A model generated the notes under the pieces. It saw only the letters and a program-made list of their open reading frames with translations. It made no database searches and had not been told where the DNA came from. From contig JASANH010001374.1 of assembly GCA_030248295.1 (NCBI GenBank), forward strand, positions 930,001 to 994,000: a stretch of DNA of 64,000 bases, read 5' to 3'. The stretch comes from Mesodorylaimus sp. YZB2_4. Its lineage: Eukaryota > Nematoda > Enoplea > Dorylaimida > Dorylaimidae. Positions 1 to 12,532 of this stretch are shown here, one piece after another (the stretch's first letter is position 1; each line of letters opens with the position of its first letter). A program made the translations under genes and the position numbers.

Positions 1-885
1 TCAGTCGATGCTGGCTGAAATTGATGAGTACATTTGCAGTTTCGATACACGCCCAGCAAAATCAGCAAAATCAGCGTGCTATAATTATTATCGATTAGAG
101 CTGATGTTGCTGCTGCCTTTTAATCGCTACTGCTTCATCGCATGATAGATCTGAGTGCACCTAGCGTGCTTATGCCTACATGCAGAATCACGTTGCCTCA
201 ATGTCGGGGTCGAAATGGGTCAAATCCCGACGGGATCGGGATCGGGATCCCGACCTATACCCGTACCTTCATGACACATTTTTTCTACTTTAATCAAGAC
301 AATATATGAAAAATCTTTGATAAAAACTGAAAACGAAAAATCAAGCCTCGGAATTATATTCGCTAGATAGAACACATTTTTCTCTACAAAATTGTCGCTG
401 ACATCAAATTAGGTTATCGCTAAAAATTTCGAGAAAAACGACTGGTCGCTTCCCCTGTCGTACAATAGGTGCCAAATTCGCAGAGTCGCCGCTTCCAGGC
501 GATTTTTCTCTAAACTTTTAGCGATAACCTGAGTTGATTTCAACAACAATTTTGTAGGAAAAAATGTGTTCTATCAAGCAGATGTAATTTCGAGGTTTTT
601 TTTCGCCTTCAGTTTTTATCAAAGATTTTTCGTAAATTTTCGCGAAAAAATGTATTAATAAATACAGTATAATAAAAACAGTGAATAAACAGTCGATAGA
701 GCATATTTTTCCCTACAAAATTGTCGCTGACATGAATTCTCGTTATCGCTAAAGATTTCGAGAAAAATTAGCCCAAAGCAGCGAATGCGCAAAAACGCAT
801 TTCGACGCACATCCGACTATAATCAGGCCCTTAGACAAGTTTGTAGACACGACCACGGGACCCGCCCAACCCACACAGCCCCATC
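1..885. other. Flank with inverted-repeat element remnants
   Basis: No gene is visible on either strand beyond the last BICRA-like exon. Bases 1-290 hold no recognised feature apart from a short CGGGATCGGGAT run near 230-255. From about 296 the stretch is an inverted-repeat transposable element (listed separately). Confidence 0.5.
296..834. mobile_element. MITE-like element, TATAGTCGG family, copy 1
   Basis: The stretch carries two inverted arms: TTTTTCTCTACAAAATTGTC with GCTAAAAATTTCGAGAAAAA, and the reverse TAGCGATAACCTGA. It ends in CGACTATAATCAGGCCC near 813-832. The same arms and ends recur at 28763-29162 and 49846-50279, which defines the family. Bases 296-448 look like a partial inverted end next to a full copy at 449-834. 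No coding capacity is seen, so this is a non-autonomous DNA element. Confidence 0.65.
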
Positions 886-3800
886 TTACTTACCAGGCGA
901 TCTAGCAGCCCTTTCCCGTTCATCTTCCAGCGCACGCCTTTCGTCATTCATTGCGAGATCACTCACCAACAAATGGTCTATCGATGAACAAAACGGCTAA
1001 AACGACAAAATTCCAATCCATCAATACCCGAAATATGCCTTCTCAAAATCCTCCACTTACCCCCGATTCATCCAACGCTTTATAATAACGATCGTAAATA
1101 TTCTGTATTCTACTTTTGCACCGAGTCATAAAAGATCGAAAATCCGAATCCACTAAAAAACAGTAAAACTTCTTATAAAACCTTTTTAAAAAACCCATCC
1201 AAAACCTAATTTACCAGCTTCCAGCGCTTTTTCATTCACGTTTGGTTCGTCGTATAAATGGTATGGTAACAATCGCTTGAACACATCCCCACTGTTTCGA
1301 AACCTCGTATCGCAATCCGGCTGCGTCACGCTTTCTTGATCAAACCGAATCTGCTCTTTGGCCCTAAAAAAAAGTTCGCACAATCGAGAAAAAACATGAT
1401 TTTCTTCAACTTTTTCAGGTTTCCCAGGCAAAAATTTGACTTTTCCCCCCTCTTATTTCTCCCATTCTCCCAGTACTAATTGACCGAGTTCAACAGATTT
1501 ACTGACTTCCAGCACGATCAACCAATAAACCCAAAAGGCGGGAAATTCGAAATTAAAAACCTCAAAAACCACCCATCCACAAATTTTCCATGATTTTGAC
1601 TACAAAATTCCAATTTTCCAGCCCTGTATGAGCACAGATTAGTTAAATTCAACGTGCAAATGTTTGACGGAAAAATGTTTTGAAACTGAATAGAAACTGA
1701 ATTTTAAACCTTAAAACCCAATCTCTCGCAGTTTTTCATGATTTCGGCTCCAAAGTCCTCGTTTTGGCTAACATTCCCTCAGGTTTTCCAATCTTTTTTC
1801 CCAGTCTCCCTCTTCACGCATTCTTTCTACTTCAAGCCTGTTCAATCATTTCTGCGAGCAGCTTTTCAGCAAAGAAAAGACATGCCACGAATTTCAGACA
1901 AATTTCCCTTCAATCCCAGCTACCATGACCAAATAAAATTTTAAAAACTTACCGAATACATCGTCGCTCGATAAAAAATTGAGGATCCGGTTCAACATCT
2001 TCGCATAATCCTTCGACAGGGGCAGTCGAGCGGCCAAGATCGGGCGGCTAGAAAATGAAGTATTCGAAAATCAAGTAAAACTTGTCCTACAGCTTGACAT
2101 AAGTTACTGTAGATTCTAGCACTTGGTTAAAAATCGATTATCGATTGCTGGCTCGATCAATCGATCTATTGCTTTATCGATTGCTTAATCGATCAATCGA
2201 TCGATCATCGATTGTTTTAACAATTGCTAACTTGATCAACCAATCGATTTACTGTTTTATCGGTTGCTAGACGATCGATTGAGAAATCGATAATCGGTTG
2301 CTAGCAATTGATAGTTCGATCGATCTTTTTATCGATTGCTAACTCGATCGATCGATCGCTTACGTCGATAAAACGATGGATACCATGGGTCCTCTACATG
2401 CAAAACAAAAATTTAGCTTTTCATGATCGATAGAATTCGTGACTAGGAGACACGTTCGCCCGATTCTTATCGCGTCAATTATAGACACAATTTCAAAGGG
2501 TTTCAATTTGAATTTACAACCTTGGTATTGCGCGCAACCACCCCACAAATTTTGCTGTCCTTAGTGGCATCTATTGTGAACAGTATCCCCTCATCGTCCC
2601 CTCCCGCAATCAAGACCTACCATCTCGAACCAATAAAATCACTATCTGAAACCATATTTTACCATCTAGTGTAAGAATGAGGTATTCGAAATCTACCGAA
2701 GGCAAGAGACTGAGTCGAGAGAAAACTCAAAATGACTTGGGGCAAAGAACAGGGTAGCAAAAAACTAGAAATACCACATTCGTGCACTGGTTATAAAATA
2801 TAGTTTCAGCTTAAGTTTTCGAGGATAAAAAGGATGATTCAGAAATTCTACATCATTTTTCCCCGTTTAATGGTCTTATCAAGATTCTGCTAAATTAAGG
2901 GTTAGTTTGGACCTAATATGCCCCGTATTTGAAACTCATTTTTACGTCTGACATTCAATCAAGCAAATTCTAGTCAACCAGACGTGCAGGTAAGCCAGTT
3001 ATCCCCAGAGTAGCTGAGCTTAGTGACGAGTACAAGTCAGTTTCAGTATGGAAATTCCTGAGAGGATGTAAACAGTCTTACAACTCACTCACTCGACTTG
3101 ACCCAAACCTGACCTGTCTCCCACGCAGTCAGATCAGGCTTAGGCGATCTGAACTGATCTCTACCTCCTCCCCCTCCCCCCCAACCCCTCTAACCAAGCC
3201 GACCTTGCCCATACTTGCATTTTACACCCCCGCCCTGACGTTACTGTACCACACCAAACCAAACCTAGCATCTCGCAAGACCTCCTATCCACGCCTGCCC
3301 CCCCAAGACAAACGATTCTCACCTGTACAGTCTTTGTATCTGGCAACGTATAAGTCACTGTGGTCGTGCCATTCGCCAGTTGTGTCGTACTCGTCAAGGC
3401 CCTAAAAATATTTCATTCGTACAATCGATCGATCGATCGATCAGATCGATCAACACCAACTTGCTCACCTGAACTGATTAGTAGCCGCCTGATGAAGTAT
3501 CGCAGTCCTCTGCTTTTCCAACTTCGCCATAGCCGCGTCGTCGTCGCTGCTCCGATTGCTCATTGCTTGATATCGAGCAATTTGGAGCGTCAATTCGGTC
3601 ACCAACCTTTCATCATTGGTCGACAATCGAAACGTGAATCGTTCCATGGGCAATTGAGGAGTAGCCGCGATTTGATTGGTTGAAACCAGAGTAGGCGGCA
3701 CTTGAGCCTGTGCCAGTGGTCGACTGGTCGCGGTTAGCTGAGTCTTCGGCTGAATCGGGGCGTATCGCTGATCACTTTGATTGACCACTGGTTTCGGCGG

Positions 3801-4580
3801 TGGTGGCAATCGGAGTATCATATTTGGAGAATTCGAAACAGATGGCCGAGCTTGAACGGCTTGAACAGGTGTCGTTGATTGCCCCGATTGTGGAGCAGTT
3901 AGGCCAGCGGCGCGTAGCAAATTTTGAATATCGGCTGGAATAACAGCTACGGTCATCATCGAACCATCGGCCGCTTGAACTCGTTCTAATCGAGCCTGAA
4001 TAACGGGCTGGCCATTTATGATTTGAATACACGATGGAGCGGAAACGATCGAAGGCGGTCGTTGTTGAGGCAAAACTAAATTCGTACTCGATTGCATTGC
4101 CATAGAATTCGAATTCTCATTGTTGGATATACCGACATTTCCGAATGTCATTCCTGATGTGGACGGCGTAGTTGTACCAAAGCCATCTGAATTACCCGAG
4201 TTCACGTTTTTTTTAGGCGATTTCGTAGATTTTTTCTTCTTCGATTTCTTTCTCGGTGGTTTCGAACCGTCTAATTCTCGTCCGTTAGACAGTTTTTCCA
4301 TCGCTTTTCTGTCGTATTCGGCAACGGCAGCCAATCGCATAATTTCCTCGATCGATACTCCGTTACTGAACATTTCCAATTGCGCCTTCGACATGAAACG
4401 ACCATTCGGTAATCGACGAGGCGGGGGATGATTATTCGGTTTTTTTAGCTGTGGAATCGGGCTCGGCATCGGTGAAATGGAATCGCATGCAAAAGTCACA
4501 TTTTCTGGCATGAACGTTTCAACGATTTCGTGAGATGGCGACGGATCGGATAAGAGATCAAGGGCATCGAAAAAATCCAT
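886..4580 (-). CDS. BICRA: BICRA/GLTSCR1-like SWI/SNF (ncBAF) subunit
   Basis: Family members are subunits of the non-canonical BAF (GBAF) chromatin-remodelling complex in the nucleus. Exons read on the minus strand: 4580-3469, 3401-3323, 2047-1953, 1363-1215, 1152-1061 and 996-886 (stop; a GTAAGT donor overlaps the last codons at 893, so further exons left of this are possible). All junction phases agree and give about 545 residues. The diagnostic part is the GLTSCR1 domain in the last three exons: FKRLLPYHLYDEP, then VDSDFRSFMTRCKSRIQ, then SSIDHLLVSDLAMNDERR, in the order and spacing of vertebrate BICRA/BICRAL. The N-terminal 370 residues are low complexity with a lysine-rich stretch near residues 108-124 and Pro/Gln/Ser-rich segments, as expected for the disordered part of this family. 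A TTTTTAG acceptor lies about 29 nt upstream of the ATG, so a 5' leader exon or trans-splice site is possible. The 95-nt exon 2047-1953 is the weakest: its phase fits, but a different frame reads more like folded protein. Confidence 0.8.
2120..2370. repeat. Degenerate ATCGAT-rich repeat in a BICRA-like intron
   Basis: About 250 bp dense in ATCGATTG, TCGATCAATCGAT and related words, with a loose 10-25 bp spacing. It lies in the intron between exons 3323-3401 and 1953-2047. Confidence 0.7.
3402..3468. repeat. Short intron largely made of GATC repeats
   Basis: This 67-nt BICRA-like intron (minus strand, GTGAGC..TTTTTAG) contains an almost pure run of CGATCGATCGATCGATCAG in its centre. Confidence 0.7.
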
Positions 4581-5592
4581 GAGCGCGTCGAGGCGATGTT
4601 ATTCTAGCCCTAAAAATTTAGAAAAAAAACTTGTTTGAAATCGGCTCATATATGAACTGTTAGGAAGTAAAACTTACTTTCGAGACTAAAAAACCTTATT
4701 TTCGAATGTAAGTAGTAATAAAATACGTACGAAAAAATCGCTAAAATCACCCAAAATCAAACTCCAATAAATCCATTCTTAAATTATATTTTTTAAATTA
4801 AAAAAGTGAAAATTTTAGGTACAATAATTGGGCGCTTAGGAGAAACAAAAAACTTACAGTATAGCAGCAAAGAAAAGCGGAGAACACTAAATTTGCATAT
4901 TAGAGCATGGGACCGCGCACAACTGAAAAGGTCAAAGCGTCTTATAACAAAAGGAGGGAAAATTCAAATAAAAAGTTCTTATGTTGCCTTCCGAAGCTTC
5001 GATATTGATTAATTACAAACTTTACTAAATGGCGATTGTATTAGCAACAGATCAAAGATAGCAATAATAAATCGTAGAAACAACTCGTACAGAAATTAAA
5101 TGGAAATGATGACCGTGTATCACAACGAAGGTATCAGAAATGAGCAATCACGTGGTAACAACACTGGTTTCGACGGATATAGAAGCCTTCTCAAAAGCAG
5201 AATAATACAGAACACGTCAATTATATAGGACAAATGATACCTAGGTGGCACAGTGCCCAGGGACTGGGGCCTGGGTCCAAGTGGAGTCACGTGCTGAGGC
5301 CCCAATGGGAAACAAGGACTGCTGAGGACCCCATCGGTGGGGCACTGGACCCAGCAAAATGTGCCTGAAGCCAGACATAATAAAGCTCGCTCACACTCTA
5401 CGAATATGATCAAATCCAAAATATGGACTGTACATTTGCACAAACAGCTAGCCTATAATGTACACCACTCAGGACACATCAATAATTTCATTTTAAACGA
5501 AAGGGACCAAATTATTCGCGAATCACTTCCCCGCAACAACGGCTGCTGGCCAACCATAGCCAGTGTAGAATGTACGGACCACGGGTCGACTT
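4581..5592. other. Intergenic region
   Basis: This lies between the 5' end of the BICRA-like gene and the 3' end of the G-alpha gene, both on the minus strand. It is AT-rich, with only short ORFs that match nothing I recognise. A promoter for the BICRA-like gene is presumably here but no motif stands out. Confidence 0.5.
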
Positions 5593-8500
5593 TCAACAAA
5601 GCCCCATGCTTTTCAAGTTCTTGGCTATGATCATGTCCACTAAAAAGAGAAATTGGTTAATGTTGCTGCTGTGCTAACACGAACTGGTGCCACCTCTTGA
5701 TGGCCGCTACGCCCTCTTGGACAGGCACTGCACAGGTCTGTGCACTGCACTGCATTGCACACATGCACTGTACTGGTATGTGCACCGCACTGCAGCACTC
5801 CGCTGCACTGGTCTGTGCAGCGCACTGCATGGCACACATGCACTGCACTGCACTGCTCTTTGCACTGCACTGGTCTGTGCACTGCACTGGTCTTTGCGCT
5901 GCATTGCACACATGCACTGCACTGCTCTTTGCACTGCACTGCTCTTTGCACTGCATTGCACACATGCACTGCGCTGCACTGCTCTTTGCACTGCACTGCT
6001 CTTTGCACTACACTGGTCTGAGCACTGCACTGGTATGTGCACTGCACTGCACTGGTATGTGCACTGCACTGCACTGGTATGTGCACTGCACTGCATTGCA
6101 CACATGCACTGCACTGCACTGCTCTTTGCACTACACTGCTCTTTGCACTACACTGCTCTTTGCACTACACTGCTCTTTGCACTACACTGCTCTTTGCACT
6201 ACACTGCTCTTTGCACTACACTGCTCTTTGCACTACACTGCTCTTTGCACTACACTGCTCTTTGCACTACACTGCTCTTTGCACTACACTGCTCTTTGCA
6301 CTGCATTGCACACATGCACTGCACTGCACTGCTCTTTACACTACGCTGCTCTTTGCACTACACTGGTCTGTGCACTGCACTGCGTTACACACATGCACTG
6401 CATATCGGATCAGTGTGGCTGCGGCTGCAGATTTTACGAAATTGTTGCGCATGAGGTTTACATGCAGAGCATACATACTAACCACGCCAGATCACACACT
6501 ACTGGCTTCCTTGTAACGCTCTCCCCTGCTATCCTATGCATGCAAAGCACCCGGCGTCAACATTTTCCTGAACCTATTGCCCCATTTTTTCAAACGATCC
6601 CATTCTCACTAGAATATTCTAGAATCCTAGGGTCTAGGGTCTATTGAACAAAGGGGGTCTATTAATCCTAGGGTCTATTGAACAAATGGAAAAACAAGGT
6701 CTCCTAAGATCATAAATATTTAGTACATGAAAATAAATTTTCTACATCACGGCATTTTGATGATACACCGTCAGAAACCACTTCCTCAGATGGCCACAAA
6801 AACAGCAGGTCATAAATTTTTACGAGGTTTGGAATAATATTTGTTTTTTAGACACTAGTGAGCTTAGCGCTCATCCGACAAGACCAGGTATGCGGAAAGT
6901 CATGCAAGACCCAGAGGCTGATTTTTCACACGATCTTTACAAAAATGTGCATGTTGAACTGTGGATGTCGTGACCCTGGCTATGGCACAAGCAGGACTCA
7001 ACCTGTCTGATCTTTGACTCCAAGCCAGAGACTGCTGCTGGCCATCCGTCACCCATCCTTGGGACTCCGAGACTCATGAGTGTGTGGCAACAGCACTGTG
7101 AGTTCGTAATAAGCAGTCTTCTGGCAATGTGTCACCAACAGGAGGATGCAGGCATGGTCTCTGAGTGGCTATAAACACTTGCTGGTCTGTTTTCACCTCA
7201 ACCATGGGGAAAGGTGAATTAGACTGCAATAGCTCTATGGAACTATGGATCAGACTGCACAGCTTGCAGACTCAAACCAAATGCACCCTGAGAGAGAATC
7301 ACACTCGCCTCTACCTTCACACCATTGAAAAGTTCAGTGCATGGAAAACCTGGTGGGCCCAGCTTTTTGAGTGCACTCCTACGGTATGTCTTTTGTAATT
7401 GGTATCTGCGAGTCTATTTCCATTGTCCTCTTCCAATCTCCTGGTCACCGCTCTCACATTCTGATTGGCCAGCGACATCCCATCGGAGGTGTGCCCTGGG
7501 AAGAGCTCGCGCCTGGCCAACGTAGGCACTGCACTTCTGCGTCATCCTCTTTGCTAAGGCATCAGGCATCAATGCCAGAAGCGACCCCGCAATCGAGCTC
7601 CTAATTAAATGGCAAGTATTTTAACGTGAGTGAACCACAATCTGAAACCATATTTTACCCACCCTACAAGAATGTGACACTTTCTGCCTGTACTCCGTGA
7701 GCCAAGCCGCCTGTCACTCTTATTTTGCACGTACCTAATTAGAAATGCACAGGGTAGGTAAGATATAGTTTCGGTACCTCTGAGATGGATTATAGCGTGG
7801 AATATGCAATGGTGTTTCAGCCTAATGATTTTTTGACACATTCGCTAGTGAGCATGCAATTGAGGGTGACTTACGGCAAGCGTCTAAGACGAACTGCACA
7901 TTCGTCGTGTCAGTGGCGCAAGTGTGATGGCAGTATATTTCCCGTTGACTATTTCTATTCAACTGTTCGAATTTCCATTGTATATAATTTACGCATTCGC
8001 TGTAATTTTGTTGTCCTGAAAAATACTCCAGGTTTATGTGCTGAAAACTACTCCTGGCATTTCAGCATTGTAACGCACCTGGGACCCCCCCGCCAGGTAC
8101 TTGCCCAAACTTACACAGTGAGCGCTGTGATAGTTCGCGAAATGCAAAAGAAATGGAGGTACTCGGGATTGAACCCTCGTGTGTAGAATCAAACAAAGAG
8201 CAGAAAGACGAGCCTTTGCAGCCAGATTTAGAATTGGATTTGAGGACCCGCTTACCTTTATATTCAGGAAAACACACGGTCAGTGGAGAACGCCGAATCT
8301 TCTCAGCGAAGATATCCTTCTTATTCAAGAATAATATGAAATGTATGTCGGTGAACCACGGACTATTGCATATCGAATCGAACAGTTTCAACGATTCATG
8401 CATTCGGTTCTGTAATGCAATCAGAAAAAATAGCTATCTTGTGTGAGTCCTGTGTGTGTGTATTGGCATGTTCTTCTGTTAGCCGTGTACTTCGACTTGA

Positions 8501-11500
8501 TGAGTTCACACTCTTCCCACTTTTCCGCAAGCCGTAGGCAGAGCAGGGCTGCACCAGGGTAATGGCCTGGTCTGCAGCGTGAGTAGAGGGTAGTTCGCGG
8601 GCTCTAGCAGACATGTTGCGGTGCGAAATGGATGGCGAGTGAGACACAGTTCGGCATGTGCGCACTCGAGGCCAATGAATGAAAAATGAATTTGAAAGGA
8701 ATTAATTTATTTTCATTTCACTGTCAGTTTTAGTACAGGTTTCCATTTTATTTGATGTTTCATTTCGACATATGTAGGCCTGGGATAACGTCATATCGTC
8801 TGCGCACATGCCAAACCGGAAGTCACTCGCCATCCATTTCGCACCGCAACATGTCTGCTAGAGCCCGCGAACTACCCTCTACTCACGCTGCAGACCAGGC
8901 CATTACCCTGTTGCAGCCCTACCCTGTCCACGCCTAGAGGATAAGTAGGAGAGTGAAACCTAATCGAGTTATCGAAGTTGAAGTACACGGCTAACAGCGA
9001 ACATGGGGACCAGATAAGTGCACGGCTAACTGAAATATTTGCGCGCCGGCTGGTGTGTGCCTTACCGTATAGTTATCCTCCCGTAGTGTTTGGTCGAATT
9101 CGCTAAGCGATGAAATAAATATGATGGCGTTGACATTGTCGAAACAGTGAATCCATTTCTTTCTCTCCGATCGCTGGCCGCCGACGTCGATTACTCTGAA
9201 ATCGATAAGCCAAACAGGATTATCAACGTTATCAGTGCTACAATCAGGGGCAGTGGCGATCAGACTCGGGGTTAGCACTGACCTGAACGTGAGCCCTTTC
9301 AGTTCGAATAGCACCTCTGTGATTCCAGTCGTCTTCACTCTCGTTCGCAGAACGTCTTGGTCGGTAGGCAAAAAATTCTGGGCACTGAGGCGAGGCAAAT
9401 CATCGAGAAAACTATAATCACAATCACAAATCGATAATTGATCACAGACCATATCACTCGCTCGAACTTACTATTTTGCCGAGTCGTCGATTTGGTACTC
9501 GTTACTTCTGCTGTAGCAGTGCTGCACACCGGTGTCGGCCCACAGCCTCTCCAAGGCCTGCGCCAATTCCTCGCTGAACGCTTCGGTGTCTCGTTGAGCA
9601 TGCACCGTGGCGAACACGATTTGAGCGTCTTTCTAAAAAGGGCCACTTTCAGGCAAGGGTTCCATGCAAACAAGCCGTGGGTGGCTCTTCATCAGCGATT
9701 ATTTCCTTATCACAAGGATGATCAATGGACATATAATTTTTGTTGGCCCTAGGAATCAACAGTTTGAAAAAAGCTTATCGGTCATCCTAGTCACCAAGCA
9801 CGCGAGGACGGGATGGGTCTTATCACCCTGACAACAGAGTGACATTCAATTTGGAGAGGGAACTCAAAATTAATTTGCAGCTTCATAGAAGAAAATGCAA
9901 GGAAATGTCATTCATTCATCTCATCGTCACATCTCACCTGTCTTTCCACGTCACTGAATTCGAGATTCAACTGGTACATTGCCCGCAAGATGGCCAGCAT
10001 GGCGTGGATGGTATTACTGTACACGACGGGTCTGATCATTTCGTAGTCTTGTTGCGAAAACCCATCTTTGTGTAAGATCCTGAAATAAGTGGGTGATAAG
10101 AGACACTGATAAGGGATGGCAGTGTGAGATGGCCTGTGTGACTGTTTCCAGGCTGAGGGAGAGGATGTCCCTGTTCAGGTTGGTGAAGGACGATGGTTCG
10201 ATTTATCACTCATTGTCAGAGCAGCACATGCAGTGATGGGTGGGAAGTCGGGTTGACAGATACTGTCCTATCTTATATGTACAGTAAGATAAGACAGTAC
10301 GATGACAGCATTGCTGACACCCAGAGACAGGGGGGGGGACTCAGCAACCCCCTGGATTAGTCAGGCCTGCATGTCTTCCCCATACCCCCCATCGTAAATT
10401 GATAAGTTGAGAGCAAACGAGTGAATTCTCGAGTAGGTGTCGCTTTACAATGCTTTTATAATATAAAAACGGGAAGGAAATGATTGAAGCTAAGATATAC
10501 ATTGAAAATGGCGGGAAATTTGTAATTTGAATTACACCCTCCACTCAGCCGGTGCCAGTAGTAAGGGCTTTGTGTGCATTGCGTGCTCCGTAATTTAGTA
10601 CTTTTCCCGACGATAATTTCGACAGCCCATAATTTCTTTTTCTCTATTCCCTCAGAGGAGATCATGTCATGTCATACTTTATCCCTAGCCAAGCACTGTG
10701 CAGCGCACTCGAGGTCTAAGGCACGTATTTGACAATCATTTTCACCCAGGCGGGCGTCGAACCCTCCCCTGCAAGTGTGAGAGGCACACGCCTTATCCGC
10801 CAGGCCACGACCCGGGCAAAGGGGATGTCCATGCGACTCGCCTGTCTTCCCTTTCTTATCATCGCTAGCCCTCCGAAGACGAGGAGCAGTCACTCGATAG
10901 CATACTGACCACTGCTATGTCTCTGCCAGGCAGGACTTCGAAGCTGCCACGACGCTGATCACAGGATCCTGATCAGCATCGTGGCAGCCATAAGACTGAC
11001 AATGAGACAAGCCAGCCAAGGTACATACAAGGCGGAAGGAAGTCCGATTCAGTAAAAGAACAGAAGCATCCAGAAATGCGACGTGCCTTATAGCGCAAAG
11101 TGATACAGCGCTGTACTGTGTAGCGAGAATGCGGGACCGAGGACGTCAGAAGAGCCTTGGAATGATGCACAAGTAAGTCTTACTTCATTTGTTTCAGAAT
11201 AGTGCTTTTCCCTGATTCGCCAGCGCCTGAAATATACTTGACGTTAAAAAATCGATTGCGCTGTGCTATGTAAGAAATAGGGAAGAATGTTTTGCACCCT
11301 CGGCAAGAAGAGCGACGAGTAAGCATGCCTAACCGAGTGGGTGGCCGGGTCCCCCGACCAAATCCCTGCGCACACTGCTACAAGTGTTGAGTGATAAGAA
11401 GACGGGTTATCACTGATAAGGGGGATATCACCACAATGACAGGGCGGACTGGCACTGATAAGAGAATGATGGGCAGTGTTTCGAGGCCAGCTTACCGAGC

Positions 11501-11613
11501 AGCAACAGTTTAATAGTCCTCAAGGACATGGACTGGTCCTTCTTCATTTGCTCTTCTATTTTTCTATTTCGTTTTCGGGCCTCCTTTTCTTCGCGACTCG
11601 CGCAGTGACCCAT
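5593..11613 (-). CDS. Heterotrimeric G protein alpha subunit (Gi/o-like)
   Basis: This is a GTP-binding alpha subunit that couples seven-helix receptors to effectors at the plasma membrane. Nine minus-strand exons join in phase: 11613-11496, 11226-11184, 10079-9938, 9632-9472, 9411-9283, 9195-9066, 8409-8256, 8015-7875 and 5639-5593. They encode 354 residues, the usual Gi length. Visible motifs are the N-terminal MGHCAS (Gly2 for myristoylation, Cys4 for palmitoylation), P-loop GAGESGKST, switch I RVKTTGI, switch [20 protein letters not shown] and TCATDT. The protein ends NLKSMGLC. Position -4 is Met, not the Cys that pertussis toxin modifies in Gi/o; the only nearby Cys is the last residue. 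The last intron (5640-7874) carries a large minisatellite starting about 80 bp from the final exon. The Gi/o-like class is inferred from the overall sequence; the divergent tail suggests an invertebrate-specific paralogue. Confidence 0.93.
5724..6403. repeat. CACTG-rich minisatellite in the last G-alpha intron
   Basis: About 680 bp is built from TGCAC/CACTG words. At 6121-6303 it becomes a near-perfect 17-bp tandem array (unit CTCTTTGCACTACACTG, about 11 copies). The flanking parts alternate GCACTGCACTGGTCTGT, GCTCTTT and GCACACATG blocks. Long ORFs in several frames on both strands are a by-product of the repeat lacking stop codons; they are not genes. Confidence 0.9.
6600..6690. repeat. Short direct duplication
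   Basis: The words CCTAGGGTCTA and GTCTATTGAACAAA occur twice about 45 bp apart. It lies within the last G-alpha intron. Confidence 0.6.
8478..8996. mobile_element. Palindromic MITE-like element in a G-alpha intron
   Basis: Arms of about 190 bp are inverted copies of each other around a spacer of about 130 bp. The left arm starts GTTAGCCGTGTACTTC and the right arm ends GAAGTACACGGCTAAC. The inner parts match over CATTTCGCACCGCAACATGT and CTGCAGACCAGGCCATTACC. It lies between exons 9066-9195 and 8256-8409. No ORF inside is convincing. Confidence 0.8.
10661..10818 (-). mobile_element. tRNA-derived SINE, family A
   Basis: Read on the minus strand it starts GGGTCGTGGCCTGGCGGATA (A-box-like) and contains GAGGGTTCGACGCCCGCC (B-box-like). 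It continues with the family tail CCTTAGACCTCGAGTGCGCT and ends in a TATGACATGACATG region. It lies in the G-alpha intron between exons 3 and 2. Confidence 0.75.
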
Positions 11614-12532
11614 TTTCGAATGTGGTGCAAGATCGGAGGGGGGTAGGCGAAAGGACGAGAGTGGACGGCGAGCTGGTATCGATTACGGATTGGGAATGCG
11701 ATTATCGATTGATAAGTACATGGCACGGGGCAGCTGAAATCACAAAAGCAATGCAGTGCGGGCTGTGAGCGAGCCAATTAGCCAGTGCGAGGAGGAGACG
11801 CGAGGACTGGCGATCATGTTTAGCTGAAAAGGGAAACAAGGGCCGACACGGAGCCGCCCGAGCGGATATGGTCTGGTAATCGATTTTTGCACTGCGAGGG
11901 GGCGAACCAGTGTTAACGAGCACCCCGTCCCGAGCGCGACCCATCAGCCGCTAATAAATGCGCTCGCGGGCTTCCATCTTATTAGCGCAACTAGGCCTCG
12001 GCAACCAAAGTAAATTAATTTGCTCCAGCATCCGATCCTCGCCCGCCTAGTCGACCCAGCCGAGTGCCAGCGCAGGTGAAATGTCCCTCGCCCTGCCCTC
12101 GGGCCCATCAAAGGAGCCCGCCCTGAACGACAACGCTTTTAAGCCACTAAAACCAGCCACCTTGAATAAAAGTGACGGGCTTTCGTATTTCCACATCGCC
12201 CGCCCCAAACTTACACTCGACTTGAGTTGTTGGAAAAAAAATCGATTTTTTATTCATGTGTAAAGTTGATGGATCACGCATTGAGCCGTACGACAAACCG
12301 CGGTGCGAGAGCTCGTGTCGTGTCGTGTCATGAACGCGAAAGGAAATTGGAATCAAACGTACGATGTACCCCGATGCCCGTGCAAATTGGCCTAATCCAT
12401 CCTAGGGGGTATGCACCAAATTTCGAATTTCCCGCCCTTTTCACATATGACAAAACGCAGCTGTCGCAAAATGGGAGTCGGTGTGTGCGAGCGGGGGGGG
12501 GGGGGAAGGACAAAGAGCGACTAGTTTTTCAT

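Noticed and set aside
5640..6647. Several long ORFs on both strands rich in Cys/His/Leu/Ala
   Set aside because: They run through the CACTG/TGCAC minisatellite, whose units lack stop codons in most frames. They have no start context, no domain, and lie in a G-alpha intron.
7605..7841. Candidate last G-alpha exon at about 7640 (TTTCAG acceptor)
   Set aside because: Its product would not match a G-alpha tail, and the surrounding sequence is a repeat also found near 2640. The exon at 5593-5639 fits phase, length and family.
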